NCBI RefSeq assembly: GCF_002753895.1
Contig: NZ_NJER01000001.1
Location: 1,240,910 to 1,304,909, forward strand
Source of the DNA: Halobacteriovorax sp. JY17
Lineage (GTDB): Bacteria; Bdellovibrionota; Bacteriovoracia; Bacteriovoracales; Bacteriovoracaceae
DNA: 64,000 nt
Direction: 5' to 3'
In this document: one piece after another, positions 44,285-52,792 of the stretch
Layout of the letters: every line of letters starts with the position of its first letter
Position numbering within the stretch: position 1 is the first letter of the stretch
Notes under the pieces: model-generated
The model's input: the letters and a program-made list of their open reading frames with translations, nothing else
Told to the model about the DNA's origin: nothing
Databases searched by the model: none
Program-made: the position numbers and the translations under genes

Positions 44285-44788
44285 ATGACAGTACCAAAGA
44301 AACTTACAGCATACGTAGACTCCAAGAAAGTGAAGTATTCACACATACTACACCCCGCAGCATACACAGCAGAAGATGTTGCTCACTCCATCCATTGTCC
44401 CAAACATCAACTTGCAAAAGTTATCGCTATTCATGCTGATGACAGAGAATACCTTGCGATACTCCCGGCCAGTGACAAGTTAGATATAGCACATCTTGAA
44501 ATGGAACTAGGAGCAAAGCATGTCACCTTATTTTCAGAGACAGAATTAAAGACAGCATTCAATGACTGCGAAATAGGAACAACTCCTATCTTTGGTCATC
44601 TCTATGGAATGGATATTATAGCTTCGACGAGCCTACTAGAAGATTCGGAAATCTACTTCAATGCTGGCACACATACTGATGCAATGAAATGTTCGCTAGA
44701 GGATTTTATCAGAATTGAAAGACCCGTGTTCGCAAATATATCTAAGCTGCACAAGGACAACTTTGTCTGTAAAGACCTAGATTACTAG
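44285..44788 (+). CDS. YbaK-type aminoacyl-tRNA editing protein 2
   Basis: A 167-residue YbaK/EbsC-like deacylase domain protein. Typical signs are HPAAYTAEDVAHSIHCPKHQLAKVIAIHADDREYLAILPASDKLDIAHLEMELG near residues 22-75, and a C-terminal IYFNAGTHTDAMKCSLEDF near 135-153. It is clearly different from the copy at 37916 and probably edits another mischarged amino acid. ATG 44285 has the ribosome site AAGGGGG; a TTG at 44264 is rejected. It stands alone. Confidence 0.78.
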   Translation: MTVPKKLTAYVDSKKVKYSHILHPAAYTAEDVAHSIHCPKHQLAKVIAIHADDREYLAILPASDKLDIAHLEMELGAKHVTLFSETELKTAFNDCEIGTTPIFGHLYGMDIIASTSLLEDSEIYFNAGTHTDAMKCSLEDFIRIERPVFANISKLHKDNFVCKDLDY

Positions 44789-44842
44789 CCTTTTCGTGAC
44801 AATTTCCCCTAAGTATGGAAAAATATCTCCAAAGGGGAAATT

Positions 44843-45214
44843 ATGTCACAAGAACTCGATAACTTTAAAGAACAAGTTTTAAAAAACCTGCGCAATCACG
44901 GATATCCAGAAAAGAGTATTTCTTTTCCTTTAGAGAAAATGTACGAAGTTGCAGACAATAAAGGACTCAGTTTCAATAAAGTTTTAGATGTATTGAAAGA
45001 GGAAGGTCATCATAGTGAACTTACTGTAGACAAGGTAGTTTTCTATAAGTTTGAAGATGAGGTTCTTGATGATAACTTCATGAATCAGGCCCAAGATATG
45101 ATGGCGAATATGACTCCAGAGCAACTTGAATCTATTCAAGAAATGATTCTTGGTATGAGCCAAGAAGATAAAGAGAACCTTTTAAAGAAAGGTAAAGATA
45201 TGGGGATAATCTAA
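44843..45214 (+). CDS. Hypothetical protein
   Basis: A 123-residue, probably cytoplasmic protein, helical throughout and acidic. Its second half is Met- and Gln-rich (NQAQDMMANMTPEQLESIQEMILGMSQEDKENLLKKG), recalling small helical bundle or STI1-like segments. No family was identified. AAGGGGAAATT precedes the ATG. It is ten bases upstream of truA and probably cotranscribed with it. Confidence 0.6.
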   Translation: MSQELDNFKEQVLKNLRNHGYPEKSISFPLEKMYEVADNKGLSFNKVLDVLKEEGHHSELTVDKVVFYKFEDEVLDDNFMNQAQDMMANMTPEQLESIQEMILGMSQEDKENLLKKGKDMGII

Positions 45215-45224
45215 ATTATCCTCT

Positions 45225-46043
45225 ATGAAATACTTCTATAATATTGAACTCTTTTACGATGGCCAAAACTACTTTGGCTGGCAAAAACAAAAAGAGTTCA
45301 ATACCATTCAAGGGACTCTTGAAAAATCCCTTAAAGAAATTACAACTTCAAAGAAAATTAGAACTATGGGTTCTAGTAGGACAGATACGGGAGTTCATTC
45401 TAGAGCAAATATTTGCTTTGTCCAAATAGAAGAAGACTTCAAACCTATTGATCTACTCGAAGGGCTCAATAGAACTCTCCCCAATGATATAAGAGTGAAG
45501 CGTTGTGAAAGAACTTATAATCACTTCAAGGTCATCTACTTTGCGAGTAAGAAAGAATACGTCTATATTTTTAAAAATGAAAAAAAAGATTTAGAGTCTC
45601 CCTACTTTCATAATATTCAAGAGAAATTAGACTTAGAAAAAATGCAGGAAGCCGCAAAGTTATTTGTCGGTACTCACGACTTCACAAACTTCTGTTTTAA
45701 GGCCGCAAAGAATTCAGAGAAAGTAAGAGAAATATATCGCTGTGAAATTGTAGAGGACCAAAGAATTATACAAGAGAATGACTGTGCTCATTCTTTTGCC
45801 TTAATCATCGAAGGAAGTGGGTTTCTAAAACAGATGGTTCGAATAATCATGGGAACTCTTATCAATATTGGTCTTGGAAAAACTAGTACAGAAGATATTC
45901 TTGAGTCTCTTCAAACGACAGAGTTTAGAAAGACAGGATTTATTAGTCCAGGCTCAGGACTCTACTTAAATAGAATAGACTTTATACGTGACCCCTTTAA
46001 AGGGCTTAAGTCAAAGAAGAAGAAAAATGAAGAGATTCAATAA
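45225..46043 (+). CDS. truA: tRNA pseudouridine synthase A
   Basis: A 272-residue enzyme that makes pseudouridine at tRNA positions 38-40. Catalytic Asp54 is in GSSRTDTGVHSRAN. YDGQNYFGWQKQ near residues 11-22 and FLKQMVRIIMGTLINIGLG near 208-226 are family segments. It overlaps the methyltransferase gene downstream by 17 bases. Confidence 0.95.
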   Translation: MKYFYNIELFYDGQNYFGWQKQKEFNTIQGTLEKSLKEITTSKKIRTMGSSRTDTGVHSRANICFVQIEEDFKPIDLLEGLNRTLPNDIRVKRCERTYNHFKVIYFASKKEYVYIFKNEKKDLESPYFHNIQEKLDLEKMQEAAKLFVGTHDFTNFCFKAAKNSEKVREIYRCEIVEDQRIIQENDCAHSFALIIEGSGFLKQMVRIIMGTLINIGLGKTSTEDILESLQTTEFRKTGFISPGSGLYLNRIDFIRDPFKGLKSKKKKNEEIQ

Positions 46044-46776
46044 ATTCATTAATAATTTATTTTTTTTAAAGAATGCTCCAGAAGTTTTTGCAAGAACTTA
46101 CATGGACATTAATAAGTCAAAATCTTATAAATCCTACTGCCAAGAACTCCACGGCGTAGACTTCTCCTGCTGGAATACTCTGAGTGTAAATCAGAGAGAA
46201 TTCCTAGAAGAAGAACTTCAAAGAATGAAGCCTTCCACTCTCTTAGATATTGGTAGTGGTAATGGGGAGTTGACGAAGTACTTAAGCTCTAAGTTTCAAC
46301 TAACTGCAACGGGTATTGATTTCTCAATATGCCCAGAGAAAACAAAGTCGGCCCAATTTATAAGAGGAAAATTTCTAGAACACTCTTTTTCTTCCAAATA
46401 TTCTACTATTATACTCATTGATTCATTCTATATGATTAATAATTACAAGAAGTACTTTAAGAAGCTACTTAGTCTCCTCGATTCTCATGGAAAAATTATC
46501 ATCATCTTCACATTAACCATGGAAGAATTTGAGAATTCAAAAGTTTTAAAAGCAATAAAAAGTCTACATTTAGAATACTCTCTTACAGATTTTACGAAAG
46601 ATGACTTCAACTTTTGGAAGTCCTCTAAAGATCTCTTAGAAAAATATAATGACTTATTTGTAGATGAAGGTTATTTCAATCTCTGGAATATAAAAAACAA
46701 AGAAGCCGACAAAAACATTCAACTACATGATACTTGTAATACTAGTCGCTTAGCTCTTATTATTAAGAGAGGCTAA
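46027..46776 (+). CDS. Class I SAM-dependent methyltransferase
   Basis: A 249-residue protein with SAM motif I LLDIGSGNGELTKYL near residues 73-87, ATGIDFS near 97, and IILIDSFYMINNYKKYFKKLLSLLDSHGKIIIIF near 128-160. It resembles small-molecule or protein methyltransferases, but no specificity is visible. ATG 46027 is preferred to the longer GTG at 45988, which lies further inside truA. AAGAAG precedes it. Operon with truA and the gene at 44843. Confidence 0.72.
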   Translation: MKRFNKFINNLFFLKNAPEVFARTYMDINKSKSYKSYCQELHGVDFSCWNTLSVNQREFLEEELQRMKPSTLLDIGSGNGELTKYLSSKFQLTATGIDFSICPEKTKSAQFIRGKFLEHSFSSKYSTIILIDSFYMINNYKKYFKKLLSLLDSHGKIIIIFTLTMEEFENSKVLKAIKSLHLEYSLTDFTKDDFNFWKSSKDLLEKYNDLFVDEGYFNLWNIKNKEADKNIQLHDTCNTSRLALIIKRG

Positions 46777-46833
46777 TTTTTCTATCTCAAAGAACCCCCC
46801 CTCTCATTGTATACTTCTACTAAGGAGTTACCT

Positions 46834-47394
46834 ATGAGTACAATCGATAGCAATTACGACCATTCCCAAGAAATCAGACAGCTCGAATCAAGAAGAAGAG
46901 AGCAATTTGACGAACTCAAAAATAGCTACGAAGAACAACTCGACTCTAAAGAGATTGCACATGATGATAAAGTTAATAATATTGTGGATACCTACGAAGA
47001 AGACAGAATTAATACGGCAAAGTCTTATGATGTTCAATTAGGGGGTGCCAGTAATGATATTAAAGAAAAAATTGTAGAAATCAAAGCAAGACATAAGAAA
47101 GAAATTGATGAACTCAAAGAAGGATTTAAAGAAGAGAGAATTCAAAGTAGAAATGAATTTAGAACTGAACTTCAAAGAGTGAGTAAGAACTTCCAAGAAA
47201 TTTTAGAAAAGAAAGATCACGAGTTAAATCAAGTGAAACTTACTAATTCAAAACGTCTTGAAAAATCTAGTAAGAGAAATCTTAAAGATATTACAAGTAT
47301 CAACGAAAGCTATAAAGAAAAAATCGATGAGCTCCAGCAAAAACAAAAAATCGAAATCGAGCGTCTGGCCAAGAGATATAAAGGATTAGCCTAA
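46834..47394 (+). CDS. Coiled-coil protein of unknown function
   Basis: A 186-residue protein that is almost one continuous charged alpha helix (Glu, Lys, Arg, with heptad spacing) from about residue 10 to the end, so a long coiled coil is predicted. No signal peptide or enzyme motif. The ATG at 46834 follows AAGGAG with good spacing; a longer in-frame start is not needed. Its stop codon overlaps the stop of the convergent DUF4105 gene. Confidence 0.68.
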   Translation: MSTIDSNYDHSQEIRQLESRRREQFDELKNSYEEQLDSKEIAHDDKVNNIVDTYEEDRINTAKSYDVQLGGASNDIKEKIVEIKARHKKEIDELKEGFKEERIQSRNEFRTELQRVSKNFQEILEKKDHELNQVKLTNSKRLEKSSKRNLKDITSINESYKEKIDELQQKQKIEIERLAKRYKGLA

Positions 47395-49256
47395 TAGTAG
47401 ATCCCTACTCCAAAGAGATAGCTCTGATAGGTCGCCTTGTTAATATTTTCAATGTCGCTGAAGTGGGTCCCTTCTAATTTTATAGAAATTCTTTTAGAAA
47501 TATTTGAACTCAACTGTAATTTCGTTTGTAAATAATCTCTATGAATCTTCTCTTTAGCTTCTAAGAGCGAGTAAAAGTAACTACTCTCCAAGATTAATTT
47601 CGTTTGAAAGAGATTCACCCCAATATTAATTTTCACATTAGGTCCAACTTTAAGTTTATTTTTAAAGCTACTATGTCCCTCTATTCGCGCTCCAGTTAAA
47701 ATACTAAAGAGAAAGTACTCACTATGCTTAGAAAGCCCCATATCCAAATTAAAACTTCCCTTATAAGAGTTTATCTTTCCCTCTTCGTATAGAGGAGTCG
47801 CCCTTAAATCTAGACTCCACGAAGTATTGGTATCTAGAAATTTAAAATCGGGTAAGCTTTGAATTTCAGCAAATAGAAATTCATTTAGGACTAAATCTTT
47901 TTGACTATGATTAAACTTTGCACTCAATTTAAATAATTCTATATGCGACCAAGGCTCATAACCTTCAGAGGGATCAATAAGAGCATGAAATGTCGGTCTA
48001 AAAGTTAGAATGCTAGTCTTTGATGAACCTTCCTTTCCATACATCAAATCAATTCGTCCAGGAAGATGTCCCTCCTCTGGAGCTGAAGGCGTCTTCGCAG
48101 TAATCTCTTTTGACTTTCCTTTCTTAGAACTAAGAGAGAGTATTCTTTTTTGGGCCTGCTGAAATTCACTAGAAACCTTATTCTCATGATCATGTCTTAT
48201 GTAATCGTAGTAGTGAACTAGAGAGCTAAGGGTTTCTCTATCTCCAATCTCTGACTCTTCATCTAGAATTTTAGAAAAGCTATCCCTTTGTAAATTGCTT
48301 AAAGAATCGTATGATGCAAAGAATTGCTTTCTAAGAGAAGGATAATAAGAAGTTTTTTCTACTAAGTGACTATCAACTAGAACGCGAAGAAAATCAGTAG
48401 GAAGCGAGTATCCACTCATCTTCTTATCAAGATCAATATTAGTCACAAGACTTAGAATTCGGACTAAGACGGAAGTACAATTCTCATCAAAGAAGTAATA
48501 GTCAAAATTAGCATTGGCATAGAGCTCCCATATATGATTAACAAGTGCATCTACTTGGGGCTTAGTAAGACTCAATTGATAATCCCAAATATCTCTCGAC
48601 TCTACTTTAGAATATTCTCTTAGAGTTTGATAGAAAGGTTGAACATCAACTATTCCCTTGTAGCCTCCAAAGAGACCTTTTATAGCATAGAGAAGCCCTG
48701 GCTTATCATCGGCCTTAGCAGAGAAGGCCACCACGTAGTTGAACATATCCTTACTTAGTGACTCATTTCCTTTCTTATTAAATTTTAAAAAAGTATGACC
48801 AAACATAGACGAGGGATTATTTACAAAAGAAGAAGCAAAGACAAGAGAGAGACTCTCCCCTACAACTGCACTCTTCCATCTTTTAAAGTGAGGACACTTT
48901 GGACTTTTGAAATTTATTTCTGGAAAATTCTTCTTTATAAAATTAAAGCGCTCAGGAAACGCGCATTGAGCGGGGATTTTCTGGGGAGTATAAGTATTTT
49001 CAATACTTTTGAATGCTTTAATATTAGCAGCAAGCTCTTTGGCTAAATCATGCTTTCCATTCTTTGCAAGAAAGAAACTCTCAGAGTCAGCAAGAGACTC
49101 AGTTTTAAAAAAACCACCCTGAAAGTGAATTAATCCTTTCCAGTACTTGAATGTTGAAACTTTTTGAATTTTATCTTGAAGTAAATCACTGGCCCTTAGA
49201 TTCAATGAATTGAGGGCCAGTGTTATAAAAAGTGATATTCTTAGATAATTTGACAA
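47391..49256 (-). CDS. DUF4105 (Lnb-like) secreted protein
   Basis: A 621-residue protein with a signal peptide (MSNYLRISLFITLALNSLNLRA). Residues 110-280 match a DUF4105 region with SLVFASSFVNNPSSMFGHTFLKFN, YYFFDENCTSVLVRIL near 250 and a YDYIRH segment; DUF4105 is thought to be a papain-like peptidase relative. The last 220 residues alternate hydrophobic and polar like outer-membrane beta strands, ending FGVGIYY. The start is TTG at 49256, overlapping the upstream DUF3015 gene by 16 bases. Substrate and exact location are unknown. Confidence 0.75.
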   Translation of the reverse strand: MSNYLRISLFITLALNSLNLRASDLLQDKIQKVSTFKYWKGLIHFQGGFFKTESLADSESFFLAKNGKHDLAKELAANIKAFKSIENTYTPQKIPAQCAFPERFNFIKKNFPEINFKSPKCPHFKRWKSAVVGESLSLVFASSFVNNPSSMFGHTFLKFNKKGNESLSKDMFNYVVAFSAKADDKPGLLYAIKGLFGGYKGIVDVQPFYQTLREYSKVESRDIWDYQLSLTKPQVDALVNHIWELYANANFDYYFFDENCTSVLVRILSLVTNIDLDKKMSGYSLPTDFLRVLVDSHLVEKTSYYPSLRKQFFASYDSLSNLQRDSFSKILDEESEIGDRETLSSLVHYYDYIRHDHENKVSSEFQQAQKRILSLSSKKGKSKEITAKTPSAPEEGHLPGRIDLMYGKEGSSKTSILTFRPTFHALIDPSEGYEPWSHIELFKLSAKFNHSQKDLVLNEFLFAEIQSLPDFKFLDTNTSWSLDLRATPLYEEGKINSYKGSFNLDMGLSKHSEYFLFSILTGARIEGHSSFKNKLKVGPNVKINIGVNLFQTKLILESSYFYSLLEAKEKIHRDYLQTKLQLSSNISKRISIKLEGTHFSDIENINKATYQSYLFGVGIYY

Positions 49257-49711
49257 TTTCTTGAAAGCTCCTGATCACCTTGAACAGTCTGAAGAATATT
49301 CTTTAGAGCTGTTGTTGGAGTCGTTGATAATTCAGGATAAATCTTATCAAAGTTTTTTTGAATTTTTGAATTAAATTCAACAGAATTTCCACAACCAATA
49401 AGTCCAGAGAAAGCTGTCAGGTAGCTTCCCTTTCCAAGAGCGATTTCTTTTTGGAGTTGGTAGTAATTTGATTCTGCAAAGTGAATGATCTTACTCTCAT
49501 TCTTTACAATACTGTGTTGCGCACATCCTGAAGTTCCAAAAGTCATTCCAATTGTACTTGAAAATGTTGCGTTGATAAAAGTTCTCGTGAATGATGAAAT
49601 AAGAGAGTTCTTCTTTAGTACGGCCCAACCAAGCCCACAACCAGACGATGAATCTCCAGCAAACGCGTGTGTAGAAATAAGTAGAGCACCGATAAGTAGT
49701 ATTTTTTTCAT
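49241..49711 (-). CDS. DUF3015-like secreted protein
   Basis: A 156-residue protein with a signal peptide (MKKILLIGALLISTHAFA). The mature part shows SSGCGLGWAVLKK near residues 23-35, GMTFGTSGCAQHSI near 52-65, and GLIGCGNSVEF near 101-111, the spaced Gly/Cys pattern of the DUF3015 family. Function is unknown; it is likely periplasmic. ATG 49711 follows GGAGG and begins the signal peptide; an ATG at 49801 would add 30 residues and is rejected. It overlaps the DUF4105 gene downstream, so the two are cotranscribed. Confidence 0.72.
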   Translation of the reverse strand: MKKILLIGALLISTHAFAGDSSSGCGLGWAVLKKNSLISSFTRTFINATFSSTIGMTFGTSGCAQHSIVKNESKIIHFAESNYYQLQKEIALGKGSYLTAFSGLIGCGNSVEFNSKIQKNFDKIYPELSTTPTTALKNILQTVQGDQELSRNCQII

Positions 49712-49777
49712 TTTTCCTCCGTGAAAAAATAATTCCTTAGAAATTATACCTATTAAAATGAAAAACTGAAATAATTT

Positions 49778-49808
49778 TAATTTATTCCCCCCAACAATCA
49801 AGTTGGGG
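49778..49808 (-). terminator. Intrinsic terminator after the peroxiredoxin-like gene
   Basis: CCCCAAC (49789-49795) and GTTGGGG (49802-49808) form 7-bp arms around a 6-base loop. On the minus strand the following stretch is T-rich. It lies 10 bases after the stop at 49819. Confidence 0.65.
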
Positions 49809-49818
49809 AAATACCAAG

Positions 49819-50442
49819 TTATTTTAACTCTTTAGCAGCATTTAAAATAATCGACTCTTTAAGTCTGATTTTGTAATTAGGATGAATATAATTAAAAACA
49901 ATCTCACCCTTAGAATTTATAAGATAAACTCCTGGAACAGGAAGGATATGGTGTGACTCCCCTGAAGCCTTATCCAAGTTGATTCCATACCCTAAGTACT
50001 TTTTATTAGTTTTATCATCAACTCTAAAGGCAAGACCAAATGCTTTTGCTGCATTAGCGCTACTATCAGAGTAAAGAGTATAGGTTAATTTATTCTTTGA
50101 GATACTTTCTTTTAGAGAAGCTGGTGAATCAGGACTAATTCCCACAATCTCCCAACCTAGTTTATTCAAATTCTTTTCAATTTTTCTTAGTCCTTGTAGT
50201 TGAAGATTACAATAAGGACACCATCCTCCTCGGTAGAATACGAGGACAGTATTCTTTCCTTGTAATTCTTTATTTAAATCAACCTCTACACCATCTATAT
50301 TTCTAACCATTGAATTTGGAACGACTGCCCCATTGATAATTGGAGAAACTTCATAAGCGTTACTTACAACTGCTTCTTTTTTCATATTTGTTGAAGCACA
50401 ACTCACAGTAAAAAGTAATCCTAACAATACTAGAAATCTCAT
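49819..50442 (-). CDS. Peroxiredoxin-like (AhpC/TSA) lipoprotein
   Basis: A 207-residue protein with a lipoprotein signal (MRFLVLLGLLFTVSC). A thioredoxin-fold domain contains VLVFYRGGWCPYCNLQLQGL near residues 67-86, with a CPYC redox site, and VYLINSKGEIVFNYIHPNYK near 172. It is AhpC/TSA-like and should reduce peroxides or disulfides in the periplasm. ATG 50442 follows GAGGAG and overlaps the COG0523 GTPase stop by 4 bases (ATGA), so it shares that operon, which may be zinc-regulated. Confidence 0.8.
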   Translation of the reverse strand: MRFLVLLGLLFTVSCASTNMKKEAVVSNAYEVSPIINGAVVPNSMVRNIDGVEVDLNKELQGKNTVLVFYRGGWCPYCNLQLQGLRKIEKNLNKLGWEIVGISPDSPASLKESISKNKLTYTLYSDSSANAAKAFGLAFRVDDKTNKKYLGYGINLDKASGESHHILPVPGVYLINSKGEIVFNYIHPNYKIRLKESIILNAAKELK

Positions 50443-51803
50443 TTCGTCTCCTCGACTATACAATTTTTAAGGCCGGCCTCTAAGCTCGAACCAATTAAAC
50501 CTTTCCCTATAAATACAATTTTATTCACTCTACTTGTTGTTTCTTCCCAGTCTCTTCCATGATCAAACTTTAAAGAAGAATACACCCCTTGAAAGAGAAC
50601 TCTCTGAGGATTACCAAAGAAGTGCAACACTCCCTTAGATCTATAGATTTCATCTTTGTACTGGGTATAAAGTACATTTAAAAACATTTCAAATGACTGG
50701 GGGTTTAGCGCTCCTTCAAATTCCAAAGAAATAGAATTCACTTCATCACCATGGGAGTGCTGAGCTTTCTTATAGGACTTACTATTTTCAAAAGAGATAA
50801 CTTGATTTTCTCTGTTGATAATCTCAACCTGTAAATGACTTGGGTCATCAGTGAAAAAGAAAGCATAACTTCCATCAAACTCTATATCTAAAATATTTCT
50901 TCCATCGTGGGCCCCTTCAAAATCTAAGAGAGTGTGCTCATCGACACTAATATTTGCCCCTCTCTTCGCTCTTCTTTGAGGCGAAAAGAAAATAGAAGAA
51001 GCGTAGCTAGTCATGCGATCAGTAAATTCAGCCTCATCAACTTTAAAGAAAACTACTTTCTCATTATGATGAACGTGCCCGATATTGAGTTTATAAAATC
51101 CGGCCTTAAGAGTTACAATCCCCCCCCAGCTAAATGGATACTCTACTCCCGAAGTCTTAGGCATTGTCTTCTCTATTACAGAGAGATCAAATGATCTCGT
51201 CCCCATCACCTTATTTAAATCTACTTTCGCCTCAATTGTTTCAATTAATGTGACGTGTGGATTTCTCTTTGAAATATCATTCTTTATTTCTTCTAATTCT
51301 TCTTTAGAAGTCATATCAACTTTATTTAAAAGAATCGTTTCACTAAAAGCAATTTGATCATAGAAAGCAATCTGCTCGCTATGCTCGAACTTATCGACAT
51401 TCTTTCTAAAGTGGCCACTATCAACAAGACCAATAACAGAGTCGAGTGTAAAAGACTCGCTTAGAATATCTGATGAAAAGAAGGTTTCAATAATTGGACC
51501 GGGGTTTGCCATTCCCGTAGCTTCGATAACAATATGCTCGAAGTCCTTAGACTTTGCTAATAACTTCGTAAGAGACTCGACAAGGTCTCCTCTCATAGAA
51601 CAACAAATACAACCATTGCTCATTTCGACTAAGAGATCTTCAGAGCCTGTCAAAATTTCTTCATCTATTCCTACTTCACCAAACTCATTTTCAATGACAG
51701 CGATCTTCTTTCCATGATCTCCATTTAAAATACTATTAATGAAAGTTGTTTTTCCGGAGCCCAGAAACCCTACAACTAATGTGACTGGAATGAGTTCTTG
51801 CAT
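50439..51803 (-). CDS. COG0523 (CobW/YjiA) G3E GTPase, putative zinc chaperone
   Basis: A 454-residue G3E GTPase. Residues 12-20 (GFLGSGKTT) bind the phosphates, CICC at 65-68 is the metal site of the family, and LVEMSNGC near 58-65 is conserved. The C-terminal half holds the CobW C-terminal domain. There is a histidine cluster (HVHHNE near 235 and HSHGDE near 345), often metal-related. A Fur/Zur-like regulator is divergently encoded 94 bases away. These features support a zinc-allocation role under low zinc, but cobalt or other metals are not excluded. Confidence 0.87.
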   Translation of the reverse strand: MQELIPVTLVVGFLGSGKTTFINSILNGDHGKKIAVIENEFGEVGIDEEILTGSEDLLVEMSNGCICCSMRGDLVESLTKLLAKSKDFEHIVIEATGMANPGPIIETFFSSDILSESFTLDSVIGLVDSGHFRKNVDKFEHSEQIAFYDQIAFSETILLNKVDMTSKEELEEIKNDISKRNPHVTLIETIEAKVDLNKVMGTRSFDLSVIEKTMPKTSGVEYPFSWGGIVTLKAGFYKLNIGHVHHNEKVVFFKVDEAEFTDRMTSYASSIFFSPQRRAKRGANISVDEHTLLDFEGAHDGRNILDIEFDGSYAFFFTDDPSHLQVEIINRENQVISFENSKSYKKAQHSHGDEVNSISLEFEGALNPQSFEMFLNVLYTQYKDEIYRSKGVLHFFGNPQRVLFQGVYSSLKFDHGRDWEETTSRVNKIVFIGKGLIGSSLEAGLKNCIVEETK

Positions 51804-51882
51804 AGCAATATGTCCTCTAATATTTATTCGTTCTTGAAATATTCTACCTTAAAATCAAGTGGTGGCTAGTCTGCTGATTATT

Positions 51883-51890
51883 TGTTAACA
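51883..51890. promoter_or_regulatory. Possible operator palindrome before the Fur-family gene
   Basis: TGTTAACA (51883-51890) is a perfect 8-base palindrome in an A+T-rich setting, 7 bases before the ATG of the Fur-family regulator and in the intergenic region shared with the COG0523 gene. Its core resembles half of the dyads used by Fur-family repressors; it is too short to assign without binding data. Confidence 0.3.
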
Positions 51891-51897
51891 TAAATCC

Positions 51898-52314
51898 ATG
51901 AATGAGAAAGATATAAAGAAAATAATTAAAGAAGCTGGCCTTAGTTTTACAAAGCCAAGGGCCGCTATATTAAAGCTACTTACAAGAGAACATGGTCCGT
52001 ATTCTGCCGATGAAATTTTTGAAAAGCTTGAAGATGGACTCTGCGATAGGGCCACACTCTTTAGGACTCTCAAGCAATTTAAAGAGAGTAATATTCTAAA
52101 TAGTATTCGATTTGACGAAGATTTCGCCCGTTATGAATTCAATCACCCAGGGCATCATCACCACCATATAATTTGTAAAGATTGCTCAAAAGTTATAGTT
52201 CTAGATCACTGCTTCGTTGAAGAGATTGATCAAAAAATAGAGTTGATGGGTTACAAAGATGTGGAACACAAACTAGAATTTTTCGCTATATGCCCAAATT
52301 GCCAAAATAAATAA
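51898..52314 (+). CDS. Fur-family metalloregulator, probably Zur
   Basis: A 138-residue winged-helix repressor with LSFTKPRAAILKLL near residues 15-28, DRATLFRTLKQF near 50-61, and a His-rich dimer metal site in NHPGHHHHHIICKDC (82-96). Two CxxC pairs (Cys93/96 and Cys132/135) fit the structural zinc of Fur proteins. The flanking COG0523 GTPase and MerC genes favour zinc (Zur) over iron, as inference. It is divergent from the GTPase gene. Confidence 0.83.
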   Translation: MNEKDIKKIIKEAGLSFTKPRAAILKLLTREHGPYSADEIFEKLEDGLCDRATLFRTLKQFKESNILNSIRFDEDFARYEFNHPGHHHHHIICKDCSKVIVLDHCFVEEIDQKIELMGYKDVEHKLEFFAICPNCQNK

Positions 52315-52722
52315 CTAACAGTGCTTACAGAGAGAATCTTTAAAATTAAAAAAGTGTCCTGTAACAAGAATTAAGCCTGAAACTATATTCACTATAATTT
52401 CAATTTCGTGAATATGCCCTATAGAAGAACCGCTCTCAACAACCATGTGAAGCAACATTGCAATGAATAGTCCTGATAGGCCAATTACTCCAAGAGTAAG
52501 AGGTCTAACTTTTTGAGTGTGCTTATATGTTTTAAGAAAACTTATTAGAGCTATTGGGGCAACTAAGAGAAAGAGAATTATATGAATGAGTTCGCTATGA
52601 AAGTACTCACCAAGGGCCGGTGCGGCCATAAGAATAAATGGAGTTGCTAAGCAGTGAACACAGCAAGATAGAGAGAGCATAATCCCTAGTTTATCCATTC
52701 TTTCTTGTTGTACATGATTCAT
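52315..52722 (-). CDS. MerC-domain membrane protein
   Basis: A 135-residue protein with four predicted membrane helices. The first contains the metal motif CCVHC (Cys20, Cys21, Cys24) in SLSCCVHCLATPF, and the C-terminus ends CKHC. This matches the MerC-domain family, originally mercury transporters, but no other mer gene is here. MerC-like proteins occur in zinc regulons, so zinc or another soft metal is the likelier cargo (inference). Its stop is next to the convergent Fur-family stop. Confidence 0.8.
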   Translation of the reverse strand: MNHVQQERMDKLGIMLSLSCCVHCLATPFILMAAPALGEYFHSELIHIILFLLVAPIALISFLKTYKHTQKVRPLTLGVIGLSGLFIAMLLHMVVESGSSIGHIHEIEIIVNIVSGLILVTGHFFNFKDSLCKHC

Positions 52723-52744
52723 CTCTTACCTCTTCAGTAAGAGA
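52722..52744 (-). promoter_or_regulatory. Hairpin at the merC start codon
   Basis: Arms of 8 bp (TCTCTTAC at 52722-52729; GTAAGAGA at 52737-52744) include the first base of the ATG and leave the GAAGAG purine stretch in the loop. This may modulate initiation; stability is modest. Confidence 0.35.
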
Positions 52745-52792
52745 GTTATACTCAGAATCTTATTTTTATGCAACTAGATTGCAAAAAATATA

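Noticed and set aside
52142-52169. His-rich run in the Fur-family protein as a possible cloning tag
   Set aside because: The run is internal, within the normal metal-binding region of the family, and the rest of the window looks natural.
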